Shown here piece after piece: positions 54,166 through 63,845 of a DNA stretch of 64,000 nt (positions within the stretch are counted from its first letter, which is position 1; each line of letters starts with the position of its first letter). Source of the stretch: Catenulispora acidiphila DSM 44928 (GTDB lineage: Bacteria > Actinomycetota > Actinomycetes > Streptomycetales > Catenulisporaceae); contig NC_013131.1 of the NCBI RefSeq assembly GCF_000024025.1, positions 3,472,001 through 3,536,000 on the forward strand, written 5' to 3'. Made by a program: the position numbers and the translations under genes. A model generated the notes under the pieces. That model was not told the DNA's origin. It was given only the letters and a program-made list of their open reading frames with translations, and did no database searches.

Positions 54166-55121
54166 TCAGCATGTTCAGCCACCCGTTCATGGTCTACGCG
54201 CTGCTCGGCGGGACCGGCATCGCGGCGGCCTGCGGGGCGGTCGGGTTCTTCCTGGTGCTGCGCGCGCAGGTGTTCACCGGGGACGCGCTGTCGCATGTGG
54301 CGTTCACCGGAGCGCTGGCCGCGCTGGCGTTCGGCGTCGATCTGCGCATCGGCCTGTTCACCGCGACGATCGCCGTGGCGCTGCTGCTCGGCGCGCTGGG
54401 GCGGCGCGGACGGGCCGACGACGTGGTGATCGGCAACGTCTTCGCCTGGATTCTCGGGCTCGGCGTCTTCTTCCTCACGATGTACACGACCAACCGCTCG
54501 GGCTCCGGTTCCGGCAACGGCTCGGCGACGATCAACGTGCTGTTCGGCTCGATCCTCGGTCTGTCCTCATCGCAGGCGCAGACCGCGTTGTGGATCGGGC
54601 TCGGTGTGGTCGCGGTCCTGCTGTTCATCGCCCGACCGCTGCTGTTCGCGACGTTGGACGAGGCTGTGGCCGCCGCGCGCGGCGTGCCTGTCAGGGTTCT
54701 GGCATTCGTGTTCCTGGCTCTGGTCGGCGCGGCGACTGCGGAGGCGACGCAGGCGGTCGGTGCGTTGCTGCTGCTGGGGCTGGTCGCGGCGCCTGCCGGT
54801 ACCGCGCTGGTGCTGACCGACCGGCCGTTCCGCGGGCTGGGCGTGGCGATCGTGCTGGCGGTGGGGGAGATGTGGGTCGGGTTGACGCTGGCCTATCTCG
54901 TGCCGCGGATGCCGCCGAGCTTCTCCATCACGGCGGTCGGGACTTTCGCGTACGCCGCCGCCATGATCTACCGGTCGGTCAACCGACGCCGCGCGGCGGT
55001 TCCAGCCTCAGCTGCCTCGACCGCCAGCCCCGTTTTCCCATCCCCTTCGCGTGTACGTCTGCGCCCCAGCACCGCCAGCACCACCACGCACAACACCGCC
55101 GCACCCCACGCGAAGTACTGA
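54162..55121 (+). CDS. Zinc-type ABC transporter permease (second)
   Basis: 319 residues, same ABC-3 family: RAQVFTGDALSHVAFTGALAALAFG, LFGSILGLSSSQAQTALWIG, LDEAVAAARGVPVRVLAFVFLALVG. Together with the first permease it would form a heterodimeric channel. The last 45 residues are hydrophilic and atypical (Ser/Thr/Pro-rich) and lie opposite the 3' end of the MFS gene, a 154-bp tail-to-tail overlap. Confidence 0.88.
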   Translation: MISMFSHPFMVYALLGGTGIAAACGAVGFFLVLRAQVFTGDALSHVAFTGALAALAFGVDLRIGLFTATIAVALLLGALGRRGRADDVVIGNVFAWILGLGVFFLTMYTTNRSGSGSGNGSATINVLFGSILGLSSSQAQTALWIGLGVVAVLLFIARPLLFATLDEAVAAARGVPVRVLAFVFLALVGAATAEATQAVGALLLLGLVAAPAGTALVLTDRPFRGLGVAIVLAVGEMWVGLTLAYLVPRMPPSFSITAVGTFAYAAAMIYRSVNRRRAAVPASAASTASPVFPSPSRVRLRPSTASTTTHNTAAPHAKY

Positions 55122-56266
55122 ACCGCCGCCAGCAAACCCACCTGCGTCGCGACGAAGCCCACTCCCACCACCGGCACGCCGACGCCCAAATAGAGGATCA
55201 CGAAGAAGCTCGACAGCACATCGGCTCGCCGATCCGCCGGCGCCACCGCGTTGATCGCCGTCAGCCCGCCGAGGAACGTCAGTCCCTGCCCCGCTCCGGC
55301 TACGACTGTCGCGCCGAGCAACAGCGCCAGCGACGACACGTTCCCTGCTATCGCCAGCGACACCAGCCCCACCGCCAGTAGCGGAAGCCCTGCGATCTCC
55401 AGCCCGCGCGCCGATTTCCCGTACCCGACTACCTGCGCGATCGCCGAGCACGCCAGCATCAGCGCCACCGCCGCGCCGCCGAGGAGCAGGTTCTTGCTCC
55501 CGGACAGCGTCGCGACGTAGGTCGGAATCAGCGTCAGGAACAGTCCCACCACCGCGAACGCTGCGAAGCACGCCGTCCCGCTCGTCGCGAACTCCGAACG
55601 CAGGGCGGCCGGGATCTCCGGACGGCGCGGGCGCCACCGCGTGCGGGCACGGTTCGCCGGCAGCGTCAGCACCAGTGCCACCGCCGGGACCAGCAGCCCG
55701 ATCTCCAGCGCGAACGGCAGCACGCGCGGCGCCGGCGCGTACTGCGCGAGGAAACCCGCCAGCAGCGGCCCGAGTCCGAGTCCTCCGGCCGTGGCCACCG
55801 TCGAGACCAACGCCGCCTTGCGCCGGTCGCCGTGCGGTTCGAGCTCGGTCAGCGTCGCCGTCAGCGGTCCGGTCGCCGCCCCGATCGCGACGCCCTGCAA
55901 GATGCGCCCCGCGAACAGCCACCCGGTTCCGGACGCGAACGCGAACACCAGCGCCCCACCCGCCGCCACGAACAGCGCAGGCAGCAGCATGACGCGATAC
56001 CCGATCGCGTCGGCAGCCGGCCCGACCACCAACAGCGAGGGAATCAGGACCGCGACATAGGCGGTGAAGATCAGCGTCAGCGTCAGCGGCGAGAACCCGA
56101 ACCGCGCCTCGTAGCCCTTGTACAGGGGTGTCGGCAGATTCGTCCCGGTCAGCAGGATCAGGAAGGTGTAGGCCGTCCCCCAGAACCGGAACCGTTTACC
56201 CGCCGCCGTCAGCCCTCCCGAAGCCGACGGCCCAGCATGCGCAGCAGTAAGACGATCGAGCGCCAT
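54968..56266 (-). CDS. MFS efflux transporter
   Basis: 432 residues, about 12 helices: YTFLILLTGTNLPTPLYKGYEARFG in helix 1, GRILQGVAIGAATGPLTATL between helices 4 and 5. A drug or metabolite exporter of the MFS_1 kind. ATG 56266 follows GGAGG; longer frames upstream cross the operators. Divergent from an ArsR-like regulator with two shared palindromes. Confidence 0.88.
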   Translation of the reverse strand: MALDRLTAAHAGPSASGGLTAAGKRFRFWGTAYTFLILLTGTNLPTPLYKGYEARFGFSPLTLTLIFTAYVAVLIPSLLVVGPAADAIGYRVMLLPALFVAAGGALVFAFASGTGWLFAGRILQGVAIGAATGPLTATLTELEPHGDRRKAALVSTVATAGGLGLGPLLAGFLAQYAPAPRVLPFALEIGLLVPAVALVLTLPANRARTRWRPRRPEIPAALRSEFATSGTACFAAFAVVGLFLTLIPTYVATLSGSKNLLLGGAAVALMLACSAIAQVVGYGKSARGLEIAGLPLLAVGLVSLAIAGNVSSLALLLGATVVAGAGQGLTFLGGLTAINAVAPADRRADVLSSFFVILYLGVGVPVVGVGFVATQVGLLAAVQYFAWGAAVLCVVVLAVLGRRRTREGDGKTGLAVEAAEAGTAARRRLTDR

Positions 56267-56285
56267 GAGTCCTCCCGAGAGCATC

Positions 56286-56332
56286 ATGTTCGGATCTGCC
56301 GAACATAGCAGATGTTCGAGAATCCCGAACAT
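56286..56332. promoter_or_regulatory. Two operators between efflux and regulator genes
   Basis: ATGTTCGG-ATCTG-CCGAACAT (56286-56306) and ATGTTCG-AGAATCC-CGAACAT (56312-56332), 26 bp centre to centre. Both sit in the divergent promoter region, so one repressor can control both genes. Confidence 0.75.
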
Positions 56333-56351
56333 GATGCCCTACACTGATCCC

Positions 56352-56696
56352 ATGGCCAGCCGCACCGCCACCGACCTCACCCACCCGCCCCGCGCCGCCA
56401 TGACGTTCACCGCGGTCCTCGCCGCCCTCAGCGACCCCATGCGCCTGGCCATCGTCGCCCGCCTCGCCGACATCGACCCCGACGCCGAACTCCCCTGCGG
56501 CGCCATCCAGCTGCCGGTCAGCAAATCCACCCAAAGCGGCCACTTCCGCACCCTCCGCGAAGCCGGCGTCATCCATCAACGCGACGCGGGCACCCGCCGC
56601 CTCAACCGCCTCCGCCGCACCGACCTCGACGCCCTCTTCCCCGGCCTCCTGGACCTGGCCATCCCTCAGGGCCGCGACGTCCTCGCCACCTTCTGA
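56352..56696 (+). CDS. ArsR-type winged-helix regulator
   Basis: 114 residues. The HTH is clear in LAALSDPMRLAIVARLAD and SKSTQSGHFRTLREAGVIHQRD, with wing RRLNRLRRTDLDALFPGLL. No metal-binding Cys are present (only one Cys), so a small-molecule or redox cue is likelier than metal. ATG 56352 (MASRTA) was chosen; ATG 56334 would overlap the operator. It probably represses itself and the MFS gene. Confidence 0.87.
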   Translation: MASRTATDLTHPPRAAMTFTAVLAALSDPMRLAIVARLADIDPDAELPCGAIQLPVSKSTQSGHFRTLREAGVIHQRDAGTRRLNRLRRTDLDALFPGLLDLAIPQGRDVLATF

Positions 56697-56902
56697 GCCT
56701 CAGCGCACGGCTCCCACTCGGTGCCGCCACACGCGACAAAACCCCAGCCCACCGCGCCCGATCCGAACAGAAGTTGCACAGTGGCGCCGACCGAGGCAAG
56801 CTGGCCGCCACAGCGGTACCGCCTGCCCGATTCCTCAACACGGCGCGCCGCGTTTCCCGCTCAACTCGGCCCGGAACCCGTGCCGACGCTAGTTTGGTGC
56901 CC

Positions 56903-57730
56903 ATGGACGCGATCGACGTTGCGGAGCTGGCTTTGAGTCTTCCGGACATTGACCCCTCCCAGCCAAGTCCGGCCCGCATCTACGACTTCTGGCTCGGTGG
57001 CAGCCAGAACTTCGAGGCGGACCGCGAAGCCGGCCGCCGTGCCGCCGACGCCATGCCCACGCTGGTCGGCGCGATCCGGGCCAACCGCGCCTTCCTCGGC
57101 CGCGTGGTCCGCCACCTGGCTGGCACGGTCGGCGTCAGCCAGTTCCTGGACCTGGGTTCCGGCGTGCCGACCGCGGGCAACGTCCACGAGGTCGCGATGG
57201 AGGTCAACCCCGAGGCGCGCGTCGTCTACGTGGACGTCGACCAGGTCGCCATCGCGCACGCCCGCATGCTCCTGTCGCAGACCCCCAACGCCGTGGCGAT
57301 CCTGGCGGACCTGCGCCGTCCCGACAGCGTCCTGGCGCACCCGCTTCTGGCGCAGACCCTGGACCTGTCCAAGCCGGTCGCCATCTTGATGAACGCGGTC
57401 CTGCACTTCGTCCCCGACGAGGACGACCCGGCCGGCATCGTCGCCGCCTACGTCGACGCCTCCGCCCCGGGCAGCTACCTGGCCTTGTCGCACGCCGCCC
57501 CGGACCTGGCCCACCCCGGCGAACAGCAGCAGATGCTGGACGACTACCAGCGCTCCACGCGCGTACCGTTCATCAACCGCGAGCCCGAAGTGATCGAGGG
57601 CTGGCTGTCCGGCCTGGAGATCCAGCCGCCCGGGATGGTCACCGTCGACCAGTGGCAGCCCGAGCCGAACACCGTCGAGACGCCGATCCTGCGCACCTAC
57701 GGCGTCCTGGCGCGCAAGCCGACGTCCTAG
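56903..57730 (+). CDS. SAM-dependent methyltransferase (PF04672 type)
   Basis: 275 residues. The family motif SPARIYDFWLGGSQNFEADREAG precedes the SAM site FLDLGSGVPTAGNVHE, then VVYVDVDQVAIAHAR and VAILMNAVLHFVPDEDDP. Common and expanded in filamentous actinomycetes; substrates are unknown. TAGTTT stands seven bases before ATG 56903 and no ribosome site is visible, suggesting a leaderless mRNA. Confidence 0.9.
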   Translation: MDAIDVAELALSLPDIDPSQPSPARIYDFWLGGSQNFEADREAGRRAADAMPTLVGAIRANRAFLGRVVRHLAGTVGVSQFLDLGSGVPTAGNVHEVAMEVNPEARVVYVDVDQVAIAHARMLLSQTPNAVAILADLRRPDSVLAHPLLAQTLDLSKPVAILMNAVLHFVPDEDDPAGIVAAYVDASAPGSYLALSHAAPDLAHPGEQQQMLDDYQRSTRVPFINREPEVIEGWLSGLEIQPPGMVTVDQWQPEPNTVETPILRTYGVLARKPTS

Positions 57731-57743
57731 ACGCGACTCCTCC

Positions 57744-59510
57744 TCAGCGCGCGGGCGCGTTCCCCGCCAGCAGCACAGCCAACAAAAGCAGCACCGACGC
57801 GCCCGCCAACTCCACCATCACATTCCGCCGCAACGCGCCTTCGCCCCCGCCGCGCCACGTCGCCACCATCCCGCGCGACCGCCTGGCGACCCCGATCACG
57901 CACAACAGGATCGCAACCTTGGCGAGCAGGAGCCGGCCGTAGGTCGTATCGAGCAGCCCGCTCACACTCCCCACCTCCCGCCACCCCTGATACACCCCGG
58001 TCACCACCAGCATCGCGACCGCCCCGAGCGCCAACCGCGAGAACCGCCCCACCGCCGCACCCACAACCTGACCCCCACCAGCCAACAGCACCGCCACCAC
58101 GAACAACCCCCCAACCCACACCGCCATCGCCGTGACATGCACCGTCACCGCAACCATCGCCACCCCCGCCCCACCCCCGGTAGCCGCATGCCCGGTAGCC
58201 CCCCACGTAGCCGCCACCGCAACAGTGAAAGCCAACGGCAACCAAGCCCCCCGCGCCCGCCGCAACACCGCATCCCCCACCACAGCCCCCACGGCCAGCA
58301 CCAAAAGCCGCGCCATGAAAGCATGCCCCTCCCGCGTCCCCACCGTGACCGACAACAAAGACCGATCCAGCAAATGCCCAACCGACAACCCCCGCGCAGC
58401 AGGCGCATAAGCAGCCACCTGAATCAGCGTCCCGACAACCAGCAGCGACCACCCGAGCGCCGCCGGCCAGGTCGGGACCGAGGCGGGCGCAGCTGATGCT
58501 TCGGCTCGATCGCTCGCGAGAACAGCGGTAGTGCCAGCTGCCTCGGCTTGATCCCCTGCGAGTACACCGGTTGTGCCAGCTGCTTCGGCTTGATCGCCTG
58601 CGAGTACACCGGTCGCGCCTGCTGGTTCGGTTCGATCGCTCGCGAGAACACCGGTTGTGCCAGCTGGTTCGGTTCGATTGCTTGCGAGTACACCGGTTGT
58701 GCCAGCTGCTTCGGTTCGATCGCTCGCGAGAACACCGGTCGCGCTAGCTGCCTCGGCTTGATCCCCACCGCCGGCTTCTGCCCTGATCTCGGCGCCTGAG
58801 CTCCCGGCTTCTGTCCGGAGCCCGGCGTTTGAGTCGCCGACAACCAGGCCGCCTGCTGCCTCGGCGTGTTCCGACCTGGCGCCAGCCCCAGCATCCGCGT
58901 CCATGCTGACCGCAGCACCCATCAGCATGCTGCTACTGCTACTGCCGTCCCCGCCCGGCACCTGCTCCCGCCGCCGATACGTGTGCAGCGCCGCGACTCC
59001 GCCGACCATCGCCAGTCCCGCGAAGCCGATCCACTGGCCGGCGTCGTAGACCGCGCTGGTGAGCCGGTTGTGTCCGAGTCCTGCCACGCTGGCCGGGGTG
59101 CTCGCCGCGCCGACTGCGAACATCACGGTGCCGGAGCTGGCGTGTCCGTCGTCGGCTGCCGTGACCTGCCATACCACCACGAACGTGCCGTGCCGTGCGT
59201 CGGGCGCGAGGTTCACCGCCATGCTGTCGGCGCCGGATGTGCCAGGGCGCAGTGCCCCGGCGTCCAGGCGGCGGCCGTCCGGGCCGATCACCTTCACGGC
59301 ACTCAGCCGCAGCACGATCTCCTCCGAGAACCGCAGCGTCACCTGCGTCGGCTCGCCGCGCACGACAGCACCCTGCGATGGCGTCGCCGACACCAGCTCC
59401 GCATGCGCCGAAGCCGGTCCCGCCAGCACCACCACCGCGGCGAAGACCGCCGCGCACACCGTCAGAAACCGTCGCCCCATCCACGACGCCGGTGCCAGCC
59501 TCAGTGACAT
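57744..59510 (-). CDS. Fused CopC-CopD copper protein with a tandem-repeat linker
   Basis: 588 residues. Signal peptide cut before HAELVSATPSQGAVV, giving the N-terminal His copper ligand of CopC; the second His is in TAADDGHASSGTVMFAVG. A helix (WIGFAGLAMVGGVAALHTY) leads into a hydrophilic linker of about 150 residues that includes six 14-residue repeats (TGVLASDRTEPAG type). Then comes the CopD membrane domain, seven helices with HVTAMAVWVGGLFVVAVLL. It would bind and import or route copper. Its start overlaps the upstream gene by 10 bases. Confidence 0.88.
   Translation of the reverse strand: MSLRLAPASWMGRRFLTVCAAVFAAVVVLAGPASAHAELVSATPSQGAVVRGEPTQVTLRFSEEIVLRLSAVKVIGPDGRRLDAGALRPGTSGADSMAVNLAPDARHGTFVVVWQVTAADDGHASSGTVMFAVGAASTPASVAGLGHNRLTSAVYDAGQWIGFAGLAMVGGVAALHTYRRREQVPGGDGSSSSSMLMGAAVSMDADAGAGARSEHAEAAGGLVVGDSNAGLRTEAGSSGAEIRAEAGGGDQAEAASATGVLASDRTEAAGTTGVLASNRTEPAGTTGVLASDRTEPAGATGVLAGDQAEAAGTTGVLAGDQAEAAGTTAVLASDRAEASAAPASVPTWPAALGWSLLVVGTLIQVAAYAPAARGLSVGHLLDRSLLSVTVGTREGHAFMARLLVLAVGAVVGDAVLRRARGAWLPLAFTVAVAATWGATGHAATGGGAGVAMVAVTVHVTAMAVWVGGLFVVAVLLAGGGQVVGAAVGRFSRLALGAVAMLVVTGVYQGWREVGSVSGLLDTTYGRLLLAKVAILLCVIGVARRSRGMVATWRGGGEGALRRNVMVELAGASVLLLLAVLLAGNAPAR
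58518..58769. repeat. Six tandem 42-bp repeats in the CopC-CopD linker
   Basis: Units begin GAG-(A/T)ACACCGGT and end GATCGC(T/C)(C/T)GC; consecutive copies differ at a few positions. Each codes for 14 residues, so copy-number change keeps the frame. Confidence 0.85.
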
Positions 59511-60025
59511 TCCCCTGCCGCCTTCCGCTCGGCCACCACTGTCACGACGCCGCCCCGGTACGCCGCCAGCGTCTGCGCATTAGGCTGGAACTTCCACGCC
59601 CCGCCCTCGTAAACCACCGTGCCGCTGCCTGTCGTCGAACCCTGATGCCATTCGATCCGCACGGTCGTCGCGTCCAGATCCGTTGCGAGGTCAACGATGT
59701 ACGGCTCGCCCAAAGCCGGCCGGCACTCCGTGTTCAGCTGCACAAAGTCGGCCTCACTCAGCGCAGCCTTCCCCGCCGCCGACCACAGCCCCCACGCCTG
59801 CCCCCACCCGCCGCCGGACAACAGCCCGAACTCCTGCGTGGCCACCGACCGCGCCCGCACCATCGACGGTCCGGAAACCGCCGAGGCCGACGCAGACCCG
59901 TGCGACGTAGACCCCCGCGACCAATTGGCCAACGCCGCATTGACCGCGACCACCACAACCACCGCCGCCAGCAGCACCCACCATCCGAGAGCCCGGCCGC
60001 GCAAACCCAGGAGTGCAGCGCGCAT
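59501..60025 (-). CDS. Membrane-anchored hypothetical protein coupled to the copper gene
   Basis: 174 residues: one N-terminal helix (GWWVLLAAVVVVVAVNAAL) and an extracytoplasmic domain with LNTECRPALGEPYIVDLATDLDA and a C-terminal Cys (AAGECH), likely one disulfide. No family recognised. ATG 60025 has GGAGGG upstream. Its stop overlaps the CopC-CopD start by 10 bases, so the two are translated together and probably act together. Confidence 0.65.
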   Translation of the reverse strand: MRAALLGLRGRALGWWVLLAAVVVVVAVNAALANWSRGSTSHGSASASAVSGPSMVRARSVATQEFGLLSGGGWGQAWGLWSAAGKAALSEADFVQLNTECRPALGEPYIVDLATDLDATTVRIEWHQGSTTGSGTVVYEGGAWKFQPNAQTLAAYRGGVVTVVAERKAAGECH

Positions 60026-60118
60026 CAGTTCAGTCCCTCCCATCGGTGACGGGGCGGCAGCCCACAACCCGCTGCCGCCGCCCCGCCATTTAGCCGAGAC
60101 CCAGACCCGACCCCGACC

Positions 60119-60832
60119 TCAGTTCGTCAGCCGGTCCGTCCCGTAGTGCAGCACCATGCTCTGGTTCCCACTCAGGTTCAGGTCCGCCGTGAACCGCAGC
60201 GAATCCCGGATCTGCTGGGTCGTGATCGCCGTACTCGGCACCCCGCCCCAGGTGTACGTGAACTTCTGCCCCGGCCCGACCTGGCGCTGGTTCAGCGGCA
60301 CGTCGTGGAAGCCCAGCCGCGCGACGTAGAACGACGTCCCGTCCCCGCGCGGCACTTCCAGGTAGTCCTGCTGCGGGTGCCCGTAGGCCACCGAGGCCGT
60401 GTACGCGTGGTTGTCAGAGCTCGACGGCGCGCGCCAGATCAGCACGGCGCAGTCCGTCGCGAGCGTCTCGGAAGAGGTGTTGGTGAACGTGAACGTCCAG
60501 TTCCCGTACCACTGGTCGCCGCTGTATGACACCGCCTCCGACAGCCCGACGTTGCTGCTGAACTGCGTGGTCAGCGGCTCGGCCAGGATCGGGTTCGCGC
60601 CGCTGAGCGGGTGGTCGACGCCGTTGGCGCAGCGCTCCAGCGGCGAGCTGTACTGCGAGGGCTGGCCGGTCGGCACCGCCTGGCTGTAGGTGGCGGGCCC
60701 GGCCGACACCGCGGAGGTCGCGGTGGTGTCGGCCGCGGCGCTGCCGCCGGTTCCCAGGGCGGCGATCCCGGCCGCGACCGCGGCTGTGGCCAGACCCGCG
60801 GCCAGGCCGCGTTTGGTGGAGATGCGTTGCAT
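60119..60832 (-). CDS. Secreted protein of unknown function
   Basis: 237 residues with signal peptide (RGLAAGLATAAVAAGIAALGTGGSAAA). The mature part is beta-rich with two Cys (LERCANG, ATDCAVL) and segments NWTFTFTNTSSETLATDC, FYVARLGFHDVPLNQRQ and KFTYTWGG. It resembles a secreted beta-sandwich; no family was recognised. AAAGGA lies six bases before ATG 60832. First gene on the minus strand above the copper genes, after an 93-bp gap. Confidence 0.7.
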   Translation of the reverse strand: MQRISTKRGLAAGLATAAVAAGIAALGTGGSAAADTTATSAVSAGPATYSQAVPTGQPSQYSSPLERCANGVDHPLSGANPILAEPLTTQFSSNVGLSEAVSYSGDQWYGNWTFTFTNTSSETLATDCAVLIWRAPSSSDNHAYTASVAYGHPQQDYLEVPRGDGTSFYVARLGFHDVPLNQRQVGPGQKFTYTWGGVPSTAITTQQIRDSLRFTADLNLSGNQSMVLHYGTDRLTN

Positions 60833-61344
60833 GCGGGAGTCCTTTCTCCAATGAAGAGCTCCGGCGACGAGCCGAGGGAGCTCATCAGGACGGTCCCGGC
60901 CGGCATGCCGGGAACCGGGGTGGTGCCGGTGGCAAGGCGCGGGTGCCCCGTGAGGAACGCCGGGACGTCCGCGTCGACAGCCGCCCCACGTCCCACGACG
61001 GCGCCGTGTGCTGAGGGAGTCCGGCGCTGCCGTTGCCCGCACGTCACGTGGAAAGGCGAGTGATGAAGATCCGCATATACGGCGTTTGTGATGCGGATAA
61101 CCCTTCGTCATGGATGGTCTACTGCCGCACGGAGACCGCGTCAAGGGTTTTCGGCGCCTTGGTCTAGTCCATTAGGTCTAGACCCATGTCAGACCGGTGC
61201 GGGAAAGGGGCACGCCAAGGGAGGTGCAAGGGGATCAGTTGATCGGCACACCGCCGATACCTCAACAGCAGCGACCCCCTCCGAGGGGAGGCTCGGCACA
61301 GCTTTCGCCTTTCGCGAAGGCCGAAGAATCTGATAGGAGTCACT
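60833..61344. other. 512-bp intergenic region with regulatory repeats
   Basis: No gene was seen. It contains the promoters of two divergent genes, the DasR-like repeats at 61159-61184, a small palindrome GATCAGTTGATC (61234-61245) and a CCTTTCGCGAAGG palindrome (61308-61320) just before the reductase gene. Confidence 0.5.
61159..61184. promoter_or_regulatory. DasR/chitinase-promoter-like direct repeats
   Basis: TTGGTCTAGTCC (61159-61170) and TAGGTCTAGACC (61173-61184) match the TGGTCTAGACCA core of DasR operators and of the 12-bp direct repeats in Streptomyces chitinase promoters, 14 bp apart. Confidence 0.6.
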
Positions 61345-62304
61345 GTGACTTCCGCTTCGCACTCGCACTCCGCCTCAGACTCCGCCCCAACCTCCACCCC
61401 AGACTCCACCGCGAACGCTGCCGCCTCCGGAACCTGGCAGCTCGGCGACCGCACGATCCACCGCCTCGGCTTCGGCGCCATGCGCCTGACCGGCACCGGC
61501 GCCTTCCACAACGGCACGCCCCGCGACCGCGCCACCTCCGTCGCCGTCGTCCGGCGCGCCGTCGAACTCGGCGTGAACCACATCGACACCGCGGCCTTCT
61601 ACTTCTCCGCGCTCCGCTCCGCCAACGAGATCGTCAACGCCGCCCTCGCCCCCTTCGGCGCCGACGAAGTCCTCGTCGCCACCAAGGTGGGCCCGCGCCG
61701 CGACCGCGCCGGCGGCTGGGAGGACCCGGCACGCCCCGAGGACCTGCGCGGCGACGTCGAGCAGAACCTGCGCGAACTCGGCCGCGACCACCTGGACCTG
61801 GTCTACCTGCGCAACATGGGCTGGGACTCCCTCGCCGACCACTTCGGCGCCCTGGCCGAGCTGCGCGAGGAAGGCCTGATCCGGAACCTGGGCGTCTCCT
61901 CGATCTCGACCGAGCAGCTGCACGAGACGCGCGCCATCGCCCCGGTCGTGTCCGTCCAGAACAAGTTCGGCCTCGACGACACCGACTCCCTGGACCTGCT
62001 CCGCACCTGCGGCGAACTCGGCATCGCCTTCGTCCCCTTCTTCGCCATCGCCGGCTCCCGCGCCGGCTCCGCCGAAGCCACCTCCGGCCAGGCGCCCGAA
62101 CCCGAGGAAGACCGCGCAGCCGCGATCGCCGAAGCCCACGGCGTCAGCCCGCAGCAGATCCGCCTAGCCTGGACGCTGTCTCAGGGCCCGCATGTCCTCG
62201 CCATCCCCGGAACCGGCGACCTCGCGCACCTGGAGGCGAACATCACCGCCGGCGCGATCCGCCTCACCGACGACGAGCTGGAGCTACTGGCCAAGACCGC
62301 CTGA
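61345..62304 (+). CDS. Aldo/keto reductase
   Basis: 319 residues, TIM-barrel AKR family. HRLGFGAMRLTGTGAF begins the barrel; catalytic Asp in HIDTAAFYFS, Tyr in the same segment, Lys in LVATKVGPRRD. The usual His is not evident (LVYLRNMGW). C-terminal cofactor site SQGPHVLAIPGTGDLAHLEAN for NADPH. A 28-residue Ser/Thr-rich leader is probably unstructured. GTG 61345 behind TAGGAG. Possibly under the DasR-like repeats upstream. Confidence 0.9.
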   Translation: MTSASHSHSASDSAPTSTPDSTANAAASGTWQLGDRTIHRLGFGAMRLTGTGAFHNGTPRDRATSVAVVRRAVELGVNHIDTAAFYFSALRSANEIVNAALAPFGADEVLVATKVGPRRDRAGGWEDPARPEDLRGDVEQNLRELGRDHLDLVYLRNMGWDSLADHFGALAELREEGLIRNLGVSSISTEQLHETRAIAPVVSVQNKFGLDDTDSLDLLRTCGELGIAFVPFFAIAGSRAGSAEATSGQAPEPEEDRAAAIAEAHGVSPQQIRLAWTLSQGPHVLAIPGTGDLAHLEANITAGAIRLTDDELELLAKTA

Positions 62305-62359
62305 CAGCCGTGACGGCACGGCGGCGGGGGAGTGCCCAAACGCGCGCCCTCGCCGCCGA

Positions 62360-62413
62360 CGACGCGATCCGCCTCCGATAACGCGATCCGCCGCCGACCA
62401 CGCGATCCGCGAT
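62360..62413. repeat. Three short direct repeats
   Basis: ACGCGATCCGCC occurs at about 62360, 62379 and (as ACGCGATCCGC) 62398, period 19. It lies between convergent genes; no role is evident. Confidence 0.5.
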
Positions 62414-62439
62414 CCCCGCCCCCCGCGCCCACCCACGGC

Positions 62440-62471
62440 GAAAGCCGGGCGGTCGGGCCCGCCCGGCTTTC
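62440..62471. terminator. Bidirectional terminator
   Basis: Perfect arms GAAAGCCGGGCGG and CCGCCCGGCTTTC with a six-base loop, between the convergent reductase and ATPase genes. Confidence 0.85.
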
Positions 62472-62489
62472 TCGTTCCGCGTCAGCGGA

Positions 62490-63584
<1,095 letters not shown>

Positions 63585-63845
63585 GGCAACCGTACCCTTC
63601 TGACCGGCAGGAACGTGCCGGACGATCCAAGTCTGAGGGCCGACCGCGCGCCCGAGGGAAAGGCACGGGCCGTTGTTGTCTTGAAGGTACTCCGAGAATT
63701 TACGATGGGAAGTACCGGAACCGCAGAGATTGCCGCACCGCAGGTGGCAGCGGGTGAATCGTTATCCTAAAACCTGCTCGCATCACCACTTCGGCCACGT
63801 CCGGCGCCGTCGCGCGCCGTACCGCGCCATCCCGCCGGCGGCTGA

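Noticed and set aside
58518-58769. Possible CRISPR array
   Set aside because: Units are contiguous without spacers and stay in frame within the copper protein gene.
63704-63769. 21-residue frame near the right end
   Set aside because: Too short, no ribosome site, lies in the ATPase promoter region.
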